Positions 24,250 through 34,620 of a stretch of DNA of 64,000 nucleotides are shown here, one piece after another. This DNA comes from Fomes fomentarius (lineage: Eukaryota; Basidiomycota; Agaricomycetes; Polyporales; Polyporaceae). Numbering within the stretch: the stretch's first letter is position 1; every line of letters starts with the position of its first letter. The stretch is taken from assembly GCA_022606135.1 (NCBI GenBank), contig JABYQN010000012.1, positions 1,302,001-1,366,000 on the forward strand, read 5' to 3'. The notes under the pieces were generated by a model. That model was not told where the DNA came from, ran no database searches, and saw only the letters and a list, made by a program, of their open reading frames with translations. Made by a program: the position numbers and the translations under genes.

Positions 24250-25180
24250 TCACATCGTGTTGACCACGGTGATCAAGCCAACGCCTAGAATCGCGCCAGC
24301 GATAACGGTGACGACGGTTGCGGGGATGTCGAGGCCCTGGCCGAAGGGGCCGTTCCAGTTGTCGGGAACCACGAGCTTGAAAGTGGCGTTCTTCGCATTG
24401 CGCACAGAGGCGTTGTCGGGGAGCGTGTCATTTCCCAGACTGCCACACGCGGCGAGGTAGGCTGCGAACCGGACGAGAAAGGCAAAGGGACAGATATGCG
24501 TCAGTGATGGTTCAGATTTGCCGCTCGCAAACAGGAAGAGGGGTGCAAGGGTCGGAGGGTGCGGAGGGTAAAGGGGAAGAAGGGGCAGAGGAGGGTCGGT
24601 GGAAGGAGGCAGGCGAACTCACCAGCGATCGCGCTAGTTTGTCCCGCGCGTCCGTCGTCCGGCTTCTTGTTGCGTGCGATGAGGCTGGTGAACATGCACT
24701 GCTCGCACATGACGATGCTCACGGCCGTCTCGTTGCTGCACAGGCAAGCGTCGGCACCATTGCAGTTCTGTGGAGGCGCCAACAGCGGCAGCGTTGATCG
24801 TGAATATAGTACCATGCCCATTGCGCTAACAATATCGAGTTCGACTCACGGTGATCGCGGTCTGGGCCAAGGTGCAATTGCTGGCACACTGCGGGGGGTC
24901 CAAGGGTGTGAGTGGGGTCTTTGTTCAAGATAAATGGACGGTGGATACGCACGTCCGTCGTCCGGACGACATCCGGCGTGTTCAAGAAATCAGTCATCGG
25001 CATGTTAGGCTCGAAGCCAGTGATGTTGACGCCCAACGCGGCCACTGGAGCAAGAGCGAGGGCGATGAGCACAGGCCGTTAACACTGGGATCAGGCGCAA
25101 GGTAGCAGCGGCCACAAACCTTTGCCAGCCATGAGAGCGAGGAAAGCGACGAGGAAGAAGGAGATGGGAGAGCGCATCAT
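24250..25180 (-). CDS. Small secreted eight-cysteine protein, CFEM-like, with hydrophobic C-terminal tail
   Basis: The first exon encodes a signal peptide (MMRSPISFFLVAFLALMAG). Four further exons follow. The mature part has eight cysteines: CASNC, NC, ADACLC, MCEQC and LAACG. The CxxxC start and the D-x-C-x-C core resemble the fungal CFEM domain, though spacing is not a full match. Several N-glycosylation sites (NCT, NET, NDT, NAS, NAT) are present. The end VVTVIAGAILGVGLITVVNTM is hydrophobic and reaches the stop, so it could be a membrane anchor or a GPI signal. Surface location is inferred. Function unknown. Confidence 0.7.
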
Positions 25181-25740
25181 AGTTGACAAAGAGCTTGAAA
25201 GAGAGCGGAAGTCGTAGAGAGCAGCGGCGGACTGAAAGCGCAAGAAGGGCCTGCCAGAGGCGAAAGAAAGAGAAAGCGAGTGGGCGAGAGGGAGGAGAGT
25301 CGAGGGTGGCGGGCAGAGGGAAGATGTGTGCGGGGGTGAGCGCCGGTGCAGACAGTGCCATAGCAATCTGCGTCTGACATCAGTCCGAACTGCCCGAGGC
25401 CTGCCATCGTCTGTTCCGGGCTGGTCTTGGTCTGGTCTCGGTGCCTGTAAGGCTGTTCTTGCGCGGATTGCAACGACCGTCTACATTCTTTGCCATTACT
25501 CTACGTCCTCAGCATCCCCTTCAAACCGGGTATGTACGATACGAGTAAAAATACATAATGCCCCGGGCTCAGGCCGTCGCCTGTGCGACTGCCATTCCAG
25601 CTCCAACGACGCAGTCACGAGCGACAGGACAAGGACAGCGAGCGGGCGCACTGGGAAAAGTGAGCAATACCAATCTCCATCCTTCCATCACAACCGCCGC
25701 CGCCCTCCCAGAACACCGGACTACCCACGGCACCTCTTCG
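25181..25740. other. Upstream region of the CFEM-like gene and 3' flank of the TAF gene
   Basis: No gene recognised; frames here are short and overlapping on both strands. Confidence 0.5.
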
Positions 25741-27709
25741 TCATGCATTGGTGCTCTCGCTCCTCGCCCTTGCCACAGAGCCTCCGCCCGTATGCACCGT
25801 CATACTCCCCACCCTCCTCTTCATCATCAGAGGCTGGTCATACCTCTTCTGCTCGTACTCCCACGTCGCATATAGCCTCGCATCGGGCAGCAGTCGCGAC
25901 CCCTCCTTCTCCTTCTCCCTCTCCCTCTCCCTCTCCTTCTCCCTCTCTTTCTCCCTCTCTTTCTCTTTCTCTTTCTCCTTCTCCTTCTCCTTCTCCTTCC
26001 CATTCGCCATCCCGTTCACCCCCTCTTTTTCCTTGTCCTTGTCCTTGCCCTTGCCTGGCACCGGCGTGTTTGCAGATGCCGGCGCAAGCGTCGAGTTCCA
26101 CGACGCGTTCGCCCCAGGCCCGTACGTGAACTTCTGCGTCCCGCACTGCAGCACAGGCGGATGCGAGAGACGGACCGCTCGATGATAGACAGGTCCCTGT
26201 AACAGCAGAAACCGTGCGCGTATGAATAACATGAACCGAGCATGAGCAATTTCAGCGCAACACGCACCGACAGTACATCCCTTGCCAACTCCGGGATTCT
26301 TGACCCTGGCCTGCTCAGCAACGGCGTGACAGTCTCCATCGGTGCAATAGTCCTCGGTTGCGCCCCAGGTAACAACCTCTTGTCCTCATCCTTCTCTCCC
26401 TTCTCCTTCCCGTTGCCATCCGGCGTTCCCGCTCCGCTGTTCGTCCCAGGCCCCTTTGCAATCGGTACCGCATAGCTGGGAGGCATGGCCGCTACCCTCA
26501 GCGGATTCGGCGGCGTGCCGCCATACAGTGTCGTTGGGGCGTCCCACCGATTGTACTTCTCCATCTGCTTGGCTAACGCGAGCCCAACACGATACCTCCC
26601 AGGATTCACCGTAGTCGAACGTGGGGGTGGCGGGTGTGTGAGGATGTGATGGTACGCCTCCAGGAGCACTTGCTGCGTCGGAGGAAGCGATAGTTGCGCT
26701 TTTGGGAGCCCACCGCCACGTTCAGGCGGTGGCGTTGGGAGATGCCACGCTGGCGTGTTTGCAAGAGAAGACTGGTCGTATGGCACGACCGTGAGATAGT
26801 CAGCGGACGAGGACGCGGTGGACACCTGCGCCTGTAGCGGTGGGGTGGCCGCTCTCTCGAACTTGACCGAGTTATTTGGCATCACAGCCGGGTCGCTTTG
26901 CGCAGTAGCAGCAGGGGCGCCGGTGGGATGTGGGCTCTCCACGAGTGGTGGTTCGTCTGAGGGGAGTGGTGGTAACCAGCTAGGGATATGTTCCGGAGGG
27001 TCCCAATCTGCCAATCTTTGTCGTTTTCGTGGTGGCGGCGAGTCGTTTGAGACGGGAGAGAGAGGTAAAGGGGGTGTTGGGCGTCGGCGAGCCAAAGGGT
27101 CCTTGAGGGGAAGCTCCGCGTCTCCAATGAGTATATCGTCCTCACCCTCGGCATCCATGTCCTCCGAATCGACCATCATGACATTGGTCTTGGCCACTAC
27201 GTCGTCTGGAGTATGAATCTCGTCATACTCGCTCTCATCTTCCTCCTCTGACGGTAACGAGTCTGGGACGGGACCCCACTCAAGTGATATAAGGTCGTCA
27301 CGATCTTCTCTTAGACCAATGGCGAGATGAGCTGCACTCAAGAGGGATAAGAACACGCGAGATGAAGGAGAGAACGGGACGCACCCTTGAATTCGTTCAG
27401 ATCCTCGACCCGCTTGAGACCCTGGTCAGCATAACGCGCCATGTCCTTGCCCTCGGTCGCACAATAATCCTTCAACTCGTCCACGCTGGTGCCCAACTCG
27501 TCGAAGGCTTCTACGGCATCCTTAACCATAACTCTTCTCCTGCCCGCATGGTCCGCATATTTGGCGGCGGTGGCGGCTACGATTTGGAGGTAGCGCGAGA
27601 GGACGTCGGTGAGGACGGCATTGGTCTGAGTGGAAGTGCGCGAGAATCCTTGGGCGTGCAGAGTCTTGATGGTGACATTCTCGAGTATCTTCTTCGCGCT
27701 CGTGTCCAT
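25741..27709 (-). CDS. TFIID subunit with bromodomain-associated histone fold (TAF3/TAF8-like)
   Basis: Residues about 10-90 form the BTP histone fold: ILENVTIKTLHAQGFSRTS, TDVLSRYLQIVAATAAKYA, RRVMVKDAVEAFDELG. This fold pairs with TAF10 in TFIID (or similar partners in SAGA). An acidic stretch (PSEEEDESEYDEIHTPDDV), a basic RRRPTPPLPLS stretch and PEHIPSWLPPLPSDEP follow. The last motif resembles the proline-rich region after the fold in TAF8 and TAF3. The C-terminal exon has a long Lys-Glu-Arg repeat (KEKEKEKEKEKEKER type). Two introns near 26.2 and 27.35 kb. TAF3 and TAF8 cannot be separated here. Confidence 0.8.
25905..26048 (-). repeat. Low-complexity CTT/CTC tract coding for charged repeats
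   Basis: Almost pure pyrimidine on plus for about 80 bases and then interrupted. On the minus strand it encodes alternating Lys-Glu and Arg-Glu pairs at the end of the TAF-like protein. Confidence 0.8.
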
Positions 27710-28265
27710 GAAAAGCGAGGCAAGACCAGAGAGAGCAGGAAAGAAGTGAGCGTAGGCGGGGAGGGCTAATATGCACTTGACGTCGTTCGTGTAAGTCGTG
27801 TGTGGCAGACAGGGATGAACGCGCTTTCAGACTCCGCTCCGAATCCCATCAACATGGAGCCTATCCAGGGAGTCGGAGCCTAAACTGACTATGGCGCGCT
27901 GAGATAGGGATCAGGGGGACGTTCGGGCCGCGGCTTCAATTGCAAGTTGTGCTTGTGCGATGGAAATTGAAGTCTGGCTGAGAGCGATCTCAGGGTCTAC
28001 TTAGGAGGGCTGGTCGGACGAGAGCGGTTGCGTGCAAGAGACGTAATGTGGAGATCGGATAGGTGGAGGAACGTTCGTGCGAGAAACAAGAGGCGATGGG
28101 CAGGATAGGACCCGCCCGTCCATGTCTGAGTCTCGATGGAGCCACAATCCTTTTCAGCCAAGGATATCCTTTCTTCCATCCCTCCTCGCTCTGACCTCTC
28201 TTCCTCCACCTCTTCCTTCTCCCTCAGTACATACCATCTGGCCACAACCTTCTTCCATCGCACCG
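27710..28265. promoter_or_regulatory. Shared upstream region of the TAF-like and cytidylyltransferase genes
   Basis: 556 bp between divergent starts. A CT-rich stretch lies at 28170-28230 before the plus-strand start. No specific site identified. Confidence 0.35.
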
Positions 28266-29960
28266 ATGGATTCAACAGCGAACGGCACGTCTAGCGCAAC
28301 CCCGCCCCCAGCCGTGCCCACCGCCCTAGGGGCCGTCGTGACACCCGCGACAGCCAGCGGGCCTCGCAAAGTCCTTCACTCCAAACGCTCTTTCGGCACC
28401 AAACATTCGCTCGCTCACAACCGTCCCGTGCTCGACTCCCCGGCGTACGATGCTTCAGAGGAGGACAATGATCCCCTGACGGACGACGGTGCCTCATCCA
28501 TCTCCATCCACGTCTCTGCCCCCGCGCGCGGTTCCGGCTCTGCCTCCAACAACAACTCTTCCCGCACAGCCGCAGCGACGCGAGCCACGCGCCCGCGCCA
28601 TGCTCTCGCTGCCAACGTTGTCTCTTCTGACGACGGCGGGATCGATTCGCCCACCTATGACGGAGACGTCGAGAGTATCATCACCACTCGCGGTCTAGGA
28701 CGCGATACCCCCAGCTCCTCAACCCGCTACGCCTCATCCATCGCCTCAACACTCACTTCGCCTCTCCTATCCTCCTCCGTCTCCGTCTTACAAGAAAGCG
28801 ACGATCCTGGGGCAACAGACGACGCGCCCTCCGCACCAGAGCTCGCCCTCCCTCCTTCAGCCATCGACTTTCAGACATCCCAACAGGAAGGCGCGACCTC
28901 TGCCCTTTCCAATCCCGCGCTCGCACCCTCGGAGCCCGCACCAGCCTCGATCGCCGTACAAGCGTTCAACCCCGCGAACCTCACGCCTTCCGACATCCAA
29001 GAATACGCCCGCGCCTGCATCGCGGGCACCGATCCTCTCGGCAGTTCGCGAGAATACCGCATCAACCCTCCTCCTACAGGACGCCCCGTGCGGATCTACG
29101 CCGACGGGGTCTACGACCTCTTCCACTTCGGGCACGCACTGCAGCTCCGCCAAGCAAAACTGGCGTTTGCCGCTCCGGAGGGCGCGCCGGCGCATGTGGT
29201 GTCGGGCGTGCATTTGCTGGTGGGCGTGAACTCGGACGAGCAGTGTGATGAGCACAAGAACATCCCGATTATGCGGCATGCGGAGAGGTGCGTGTTTCTT
29301 GTTGAGAAATGAGTTCTAGTTCAGCGAAGTGGATTTCGGATTGACGTGAGGACATTGGAAAGGTGCGAGGCGGTGAGGCATTGCCGATGGGTTGACGAAG
29401 TTGTCCCCGAGGCGCCATGGGTCATAGATGCTGCGTTCATTGAAAAGGTACGTTTCGTCCTTGCTGTGCGCCCGCGCATCATGTCCTGCACACCGTGCAC
29501 TCTTACTCGAGACTTCACCTACGAGGTCTTGGCGCTCCGTAGGAATGACATCACGTTAACATTTGCCTTTCTAGGTAGCATCACACCTCCGTACTCAGTC
29601 GTTCGCGGGCTGACAGCCACCCCAGTACCAAATAGACTATGTCGCACACGACGAAGATCCATATGCGTCCACCGGGCACGACGACGTTTACCACTTTGCC
29701 AAGTCACAGGGTCCGTAACCTCCTCCCTTCCCCCCTTCTTGCATCAACCTCACCCTTCACCACCTACAGGCAAATTCCTCCCCACGCGCCGCACTCCAGG
29801 CGTGTCGACGTCGGAGCTGCTAGAGCGCATCGTGAGCGGGTACAGGCACCGACTGTTCGACAAGAAGCTTGCGCGGATGGGGCACGCGGAGCTCATGGCC
29901 GAGGGGAGCGACTACGACGACAGCGCGCCGCCGTCGGGGCGGGTGTCTCCCAGACGGTAA
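28266..29960 (+). CDS. PCT1: Choline-phosphate cytidylyltransferase
   Basis: Makes CDP-choline from CTP and phosphocholine, the controlling step of the Kennedy pathway, on nuclear and ER membranes. A Ser/Pro-rich N-terminal region of about 275 residues precedes the catalytic core: [20 protein letters not shown] with the HxGH nucleotide-binding signature (HFGH), then [13 protein letters not shown] and PIMRHAER. After an intron (GAGAG|GTGCGT) it continues [19 protein letters not shown], then [13 protein letters not shown] and, in the last exon, the second signature [15 protein letters not shown] (usually RTEGISTS). A short C-terminal tail ends GRVSPRR. All core motifs are present. The animal-type long amphipathic helix is not obvious. 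Confidence 0.92.
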
Positions 29961-31107
29961 TGCTCGTAGGTTGGGGCTACCGCGCAGCTCACGTGTTTGT
30001 GCTCTCTCTGGGGTTGGGGAACGAAGGGTAATAGGGGCACGCATTCGCATCGAAGACGGCAATACCAACGCCATCGCGATATCAGTTGGTCAAGCGCGAA
30101 GAACAAGACAAGAGCACGCATATTGTACACCCGCATGTATCGTTATTCGAGACTGCAATGCTGCTGGTTAAATGGCTGAATAGACAGACATACTACAACG
30201 CTCAGCCTGAGTCCCAGTGCCTGTGGTACAACGAACGCATCAGTGGGAAGTCCTGTCGAGCCTCTACAGCACCTTGAGACCTATGCTACGGATGCCGCAA
30301 GTTTTGGTGTGGCTAACAGGTCGGAGCTTATCCACCTTGACGCTAATACCATAGTCAGTCAGCATCGATCGAGGTGCACTGCCACACCCGCCGCTCTCTT
30401 TCGAACTTGACGCATCCCGCGAACCTGTTCATTCTGGACTCGACTGGATGCAGTGAGATCGCTGATGATCAACACTTGGGTCATTCTCATCTCTCAAACT
30501 ATCTGAGACCCGTGACAGACGGCGTTCTCATATGCGCAAGCACTGGTGCGGGGCCGCGACGCGAAAAAAGTACTCAGTAGCTAACTGTAACAGCGGCCAA
30601 CGGAATGGATCATGGCGCGCATTCAAGTTGCCCTGGTGGCCAGTCCGACTGTTCGTTGTGCCCGCGCTGGAACTTCCCCGTTCGCGCAGCTTGGTGGCTG
30701 CTTGTATACGCTACTAGCTCACAACACCTCCCAGCTCCGAGTCATCTTGTCCCAAGAATCGCATCCCGAATGCAACTCTCTCTTGCTGCTCGGGCGTTGC
30801 GGGGAAACAGCAGCATCTGATACAGAACGGTACGCAAGAGAATTCGACTCATATGCTGGAGCCTGACAGTGTGTACACGGTACAAGGGACGATCGCGATG
30901 CTTAAGGGCCTAAGCCCCCTCTCCAGTGCTAGCTGCACCATCCGCAGGTGTGGCAGACCCATCGATCGCGAGTGCGGGTGCTGCAGCGATTATCGCGCCG
31001 GCCGGTGGGCGGGAGTGTCCAGCGAAGCTATTCGCCACGCAAGTCGATGTCGATTCGCAAGAGGAAGCCCTCGACTTTGAGGACTCAGGACGAATCCAGT
31101 GCTATAT
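29961..31107. other. Intergenic, no gene recognised
   Basis: Contains several plus-strand frames of 60-85 codons without motifs, probably chance. Some of 30.3-31.1 kb could be an upstream exon region of unknown genes. Confidence 0.4.
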
Positions 31108-31593
31108 TCAACACGACACATGCATCCTCGTCTCATCAATCATGACCTCGCCAATGTTCCATTCTGGGGCGAGATGACTCACCGGCGGAGGCGGAGACCA
31201 CTGCTGGCCCGCGTGTGCCGTCTGCTGGGACTGCGTCATGATGATGAAGGCCATTTGCGCCTGGATGAGATCCTTCAAGCCATCCATGGAATCTTTCAAG
31301 CCATCCATGGAATCTTTCAAGACATCCATGGAGTTCTTCAAGCCATCCACGGACTCCTTCAAGCCATCCACGGAATCCTTCACGCCGCCAACGACATCCT
31401 TCAAGCCTCGAACCTCGGTCGGGACCTGGACGCCGAGATTGTTGATTGAACGGCCTCTAGTAGTAGAGCGGGACTCGGGCTCGAGACTACTACTCGAGAG
31501 CATCATCAGCACACTACTCGTGCAAGCTACCTGGCGAGTCATGTAAACACTACTCACCCGCGATCTGAGACACCTCGTCGGTAATATCATCAC
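31108..31593 (-). CDS. Small hypothetical protein with a seven-residue repeat
   Basis: A 161-residue frame without recognised family. Its centre is a run of heptads of the form GLKDSVD / GLKESVD / GLKNSMD / VLKDSMD / GLKDSMD, encoded by 21-bp units. Leucine and valine or methionine at fixed heptad positions suggest a coiled coil. An FIIMTQSQQTAHAGQQW stretch follows and the C-terminus is MHVSC. It may be only part of a larger spliced gene, because the upstream start is not marked by anything strong. Confidence 0.45.
   Translation of the reverse strand: MMILPTRCLRSRVSSVYMTRQVACTSSVLMMLSSSSLEPESRSTTRGRSINNLGVQVPTEVRGLKDVVGGVKDSVDGLKESVDGLKNSMDVLKDSMDGLKDSMDGLKDLIQAQMAFIIMTQSQQTAHAGQQWSPPPPVSHLAPEWNIGEVMIDETRMHVSC
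31263..31395 (-). repeat. 21-bp minisatellite
   Basis: Six or so degenerate 21-bp units of the form TTCAAGCCATCCATGGAATC(x) on plus. The frame is kept in every unit. Confidence 0.8.
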
Positions 31594-31973
31594 GTTCCAT
31601 CTTTACGTTTGGCACAACGTCGGAATATCAGAGGCCCGCCGTCAAGTGGACGTTCTTGAACAACTGAACCTAGTGCTAGTATATATCATAGAGGCGGAGA
31701 CTGAACGTTATACTTTGAACTGAGCCTAAGCGTAGGCAGACGATTGGACGGACCTAGCACCGAGTCTGTCGCCGTCGGGCTGAACTGGATGAGCGCCAAC
31801 ATGTGAAAGTACAGAAGTTAGCGCCGCGGCGGAGACCTGTCTCTTATTGTTAACCAGCCAACAGACTTGCAACAGACCGCGACGTTGCAGACAACCAGAA
31901 AAAACATCGCGTGGGGCACAGTTCCGCTGCTCTGACTTCAGTATTATAGACTTGATCGCTCGAAGGGAAGAAC

Positions 31974-33574
31974 ATGTGCGGTCGATTCGCGCTCGGATTG
32001 TCTGTACGTCGTTCGACAGTGGTGCAGGCCAACGTGGCGGGAGATTTCCACTGATTCTCGTTCGCAGCACGAGGAGATAGAAGAGATGCACGGATACAAC
32101 GTGCAGATCGGCGAATGGGTCGGGCAGGACCAATTTGTGCCGCGGTGCGTCGGACACGGTTCTCGTCGTAGAATTCAAACTGACGGGATGGTATTCACGG
32201 GATGGTGTTCACGGGATGGTATTCACAGGTACAACGTCGCGCCGCGGTCAAATGCTCCTGTCATCCGGAGGCGGGACGACGGGGAGGGCGGCAGCGCGTC
32301 AGGTTCTGGTTCCAGCTCGGGATCCAGTCAGCCCGGTCCGTCTAGCAGACGGTTTGGTACGTCAACGGAGAAGACGGCAGAAAACGGTCTAGCGGACACA
32401 AGCACGACTTCGAGCAAGGCTGGAGTACAGGACGTGGATGGGCGGCTGATGCTGCACACGATGCGTTGGGGCTTGGTGCCGCACTTTAGCAAGCATGAAG
32501 ACGGGTCGCTGAAGACGATCAACGCGCGGAGCGAGGCGTTGATCGAAGAGGGACGGGGACTGTGGACGAGCATCAAGGGGAGAAAACGATGTGCGGTGCC
32601 GTGTCAAGGGTAGTAACTGCCGTCTAAGGTTGTGAGTGGGTTGCTGACAGCGTGGACGGACAGGTACTACGAGTGGCTAAAGAAGGGAAAGGAACGGCTG
32701 CCGCACTTTACGAAGCACAAGGACGGTCGACTGATGCTGCTTGCGGGGCTGTGGGACTGTGTGGTGCTGGAAGGTAGGGCCCTCCACTGTTGCAGCCGCG
32801 TCCACTGAAATTGAGATAAGGAGAAACAGGGAGTACGGAGCAGCTGTGGACATTCACGATTGTAACGAGGGAGGCGAGCAAGGAGATGAGCTGGCTGCAC
32901 GACCGGCAGCCAGTCATCCTCGACGACGAGGACGCTCTCCGGACCTGGCTCGACACATGCTCAGACAACTGGACGGGTCAGCTCTCCAAACTGTGCGCGC
33001 CCAGGTCGCAACCCCTGGAATGGTCTGTCCCCTGCCTACTCCTCTTCCGCCCGTAATCGCCGTGTGCTGACAGGGAGGTGACAGCTACCAAGTGCCGAAG
33101 GAAGTGGGAAAGATCGGCACAGAGTCGGCCAAGTTCATCCAGCCAATCGCAGACCGCAAGGACGGCATCCAGGCCATGTTCGCCAAACAAGTTGAAGCCC
33201 GCTCCGCCCCTCCCAAGCGCTCTCCGTCCCGCGATGTCGATGACGTCCCGAGCGAGCACAAGAAGGCGAAGATGAACACGTGGGAGGACGACTCGGACAT
33301 CGAGTACGTCAGCGGTCCAGTCCCGCAGAAGAATGCGGATGCTCCCCTAAAGGTAATCAACTTGTCCTTGCTGCTCTAACACGCGCTCAATCTTCTTCAT
33401 CTCCGTCCTCATCCGCCCTTCTCTCAAGTCCAAGGTCAGCTCCCCTCCTCTTGTCCTTCCATCTCACTCACTCTCACTTCTCACTCATCATGCTAGGCCT
33501 CCCCACGCAAACCCAAGCCACCGCCCCGCTCAGATTCCTCTGCCAAAATCACTTCCTTCTTCTCCAGGAAATAG
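31974..33574 (+). CDS. SRAP-domain DNA-protein crosslink sensor (HMCES/YedK family) with PIP-like tail
   Basis: Starts MCGRFALGLS; removal of Met exposes Cys2, the residue that crosslinks to abasic sites in single-stranded DNA. The remaining SRAP motifs are present: YNVAPRSNAPVI, MRWGLVPHFS, KTINARSEAL, CAVPCQGYYEWLKKG, LLAGLWD, LWTFTIVT and SWLHDRQPVIL with the conserved His. A linker with EHKKAKMNTWEDDSDIEY follows. After two introns the last exon ends SDSSAKITSFFSRK, close to a PCNA-interaction box (ITxFF). Exon joints checked at 32006 (S|HEEIEEM), at CG|G (R|YNVAPR) and at LEG|STEQLW. About six exons. Protects replicating DNA; nuclear. Confidence 0.9.
32185..32226 (+). repeat. Three 14-bp tandem units next to a 3' splice site
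   Basis: GGGATGGTATTCAC, GGGATGGTGTTCAC, GGGATGGTATTCAC, directly before AG at 32227-32228 in the second SRAP intron. Confidence 0.85.
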
Positions 33575-34620
33575 TCTCCCACTCTTCTTGCCTTGCCCTC
33601 GTGCTCGCTCAGCCCTTTCTTGCATCAATCATTCCGCCTTCTCCCTCTCGCAATCAAGTCCATCTCGCTTACAATCCAAAGTCCATTCAATCAACACTTC
33701 CCATGCCTCTTCTTGTTCAGCAGTCGACCTCCCGACCCACCGTTGCTTCTCACATGTACTATATAATGCAGCCTATCTCTGAACCTGTACATTCCAATCA
33801 CACCAACAATACGATATAGCAACTTCTTGATCCCCCCTCACTGCTAACCGCCCGAGCCGCCCATGAGCAAAGTTCTCTGTTCTCAGACACATCTTGCACA
33901 GCCCCTGCTGCATGACGTCACGCGCGACGCGACCCGTTCATCATCAACTTCATCACCTCGCCTGTCCAATCATCACAGCTAACAGCACGCAAATTAAGGC
34001 TACAGTGGAGCATTGACCTCGTATCACAACATACAGTATACTTGTCACTGATGATCAGACATTTCTTCAGGTCATGCAACATCCATTTGTCCACACCATA
34101 AGTACCAAAAAGCAAATCCATCATTCCGGATCCCCCGCCTTCCGCTGCTGACACTCCGACTTCCCCTCCGTTGGGGAGGAATCGGCCCCGTTGGCGTGCG
34201 CAATATCATCGTCGACCCCCGGCCGTGTTGGCGGTTCACATAAACTGTCGCAGCTCTAAGTAGGTGATTACTCGCCGATAGGAGGTAGTGGACGCATCCG
34301 ACTGAGTGTCAGTAGGACTCATGTTGTGCGACTCGGTGCCACTGTCCCGGTCCGACGTGTTCATCCAGCAGGATTTACCATGCCAGTCGAAACGCTGCTG
34401 CAATTCCAACGTTCAACGTTCGCCTTGAATGCGATTATGTTGATGTTCGCGTTCGCGTCCGCATCCCGGCGCCCGCTGGTTGCAGATGAAACAACTGTTA
34501 CGGTGAGGACATCTGAGAGAAAAAAAAATCGGATACGCCTGACAAAGTGAAAATGGACCTAGTGCAAGCATTGGTCGTAATAAATCCCGAGTCCCGGGCA
34601 CTGGCAGTCTGACATAGTAT
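33575..34620. other. Intergenic between convergent genes
   Basis: 3' flanks of the SRAP and HET genes. No recognisable gene; a few short frames only. Confidence 0.6.

Noticed and set aside
25748..26185. 145-codon plus-strand frame rich in Ser, Phe and Leu
   Set aside because: It is the antisense reading of the Lys-Glu repeat of the TAF-like gene; it has no other support.
31263..31395. CRISPR-like array
   Set aside because: Units are 21 bp with no unique spacers and they encode in-frame heptads; the genome is eukaryotic.
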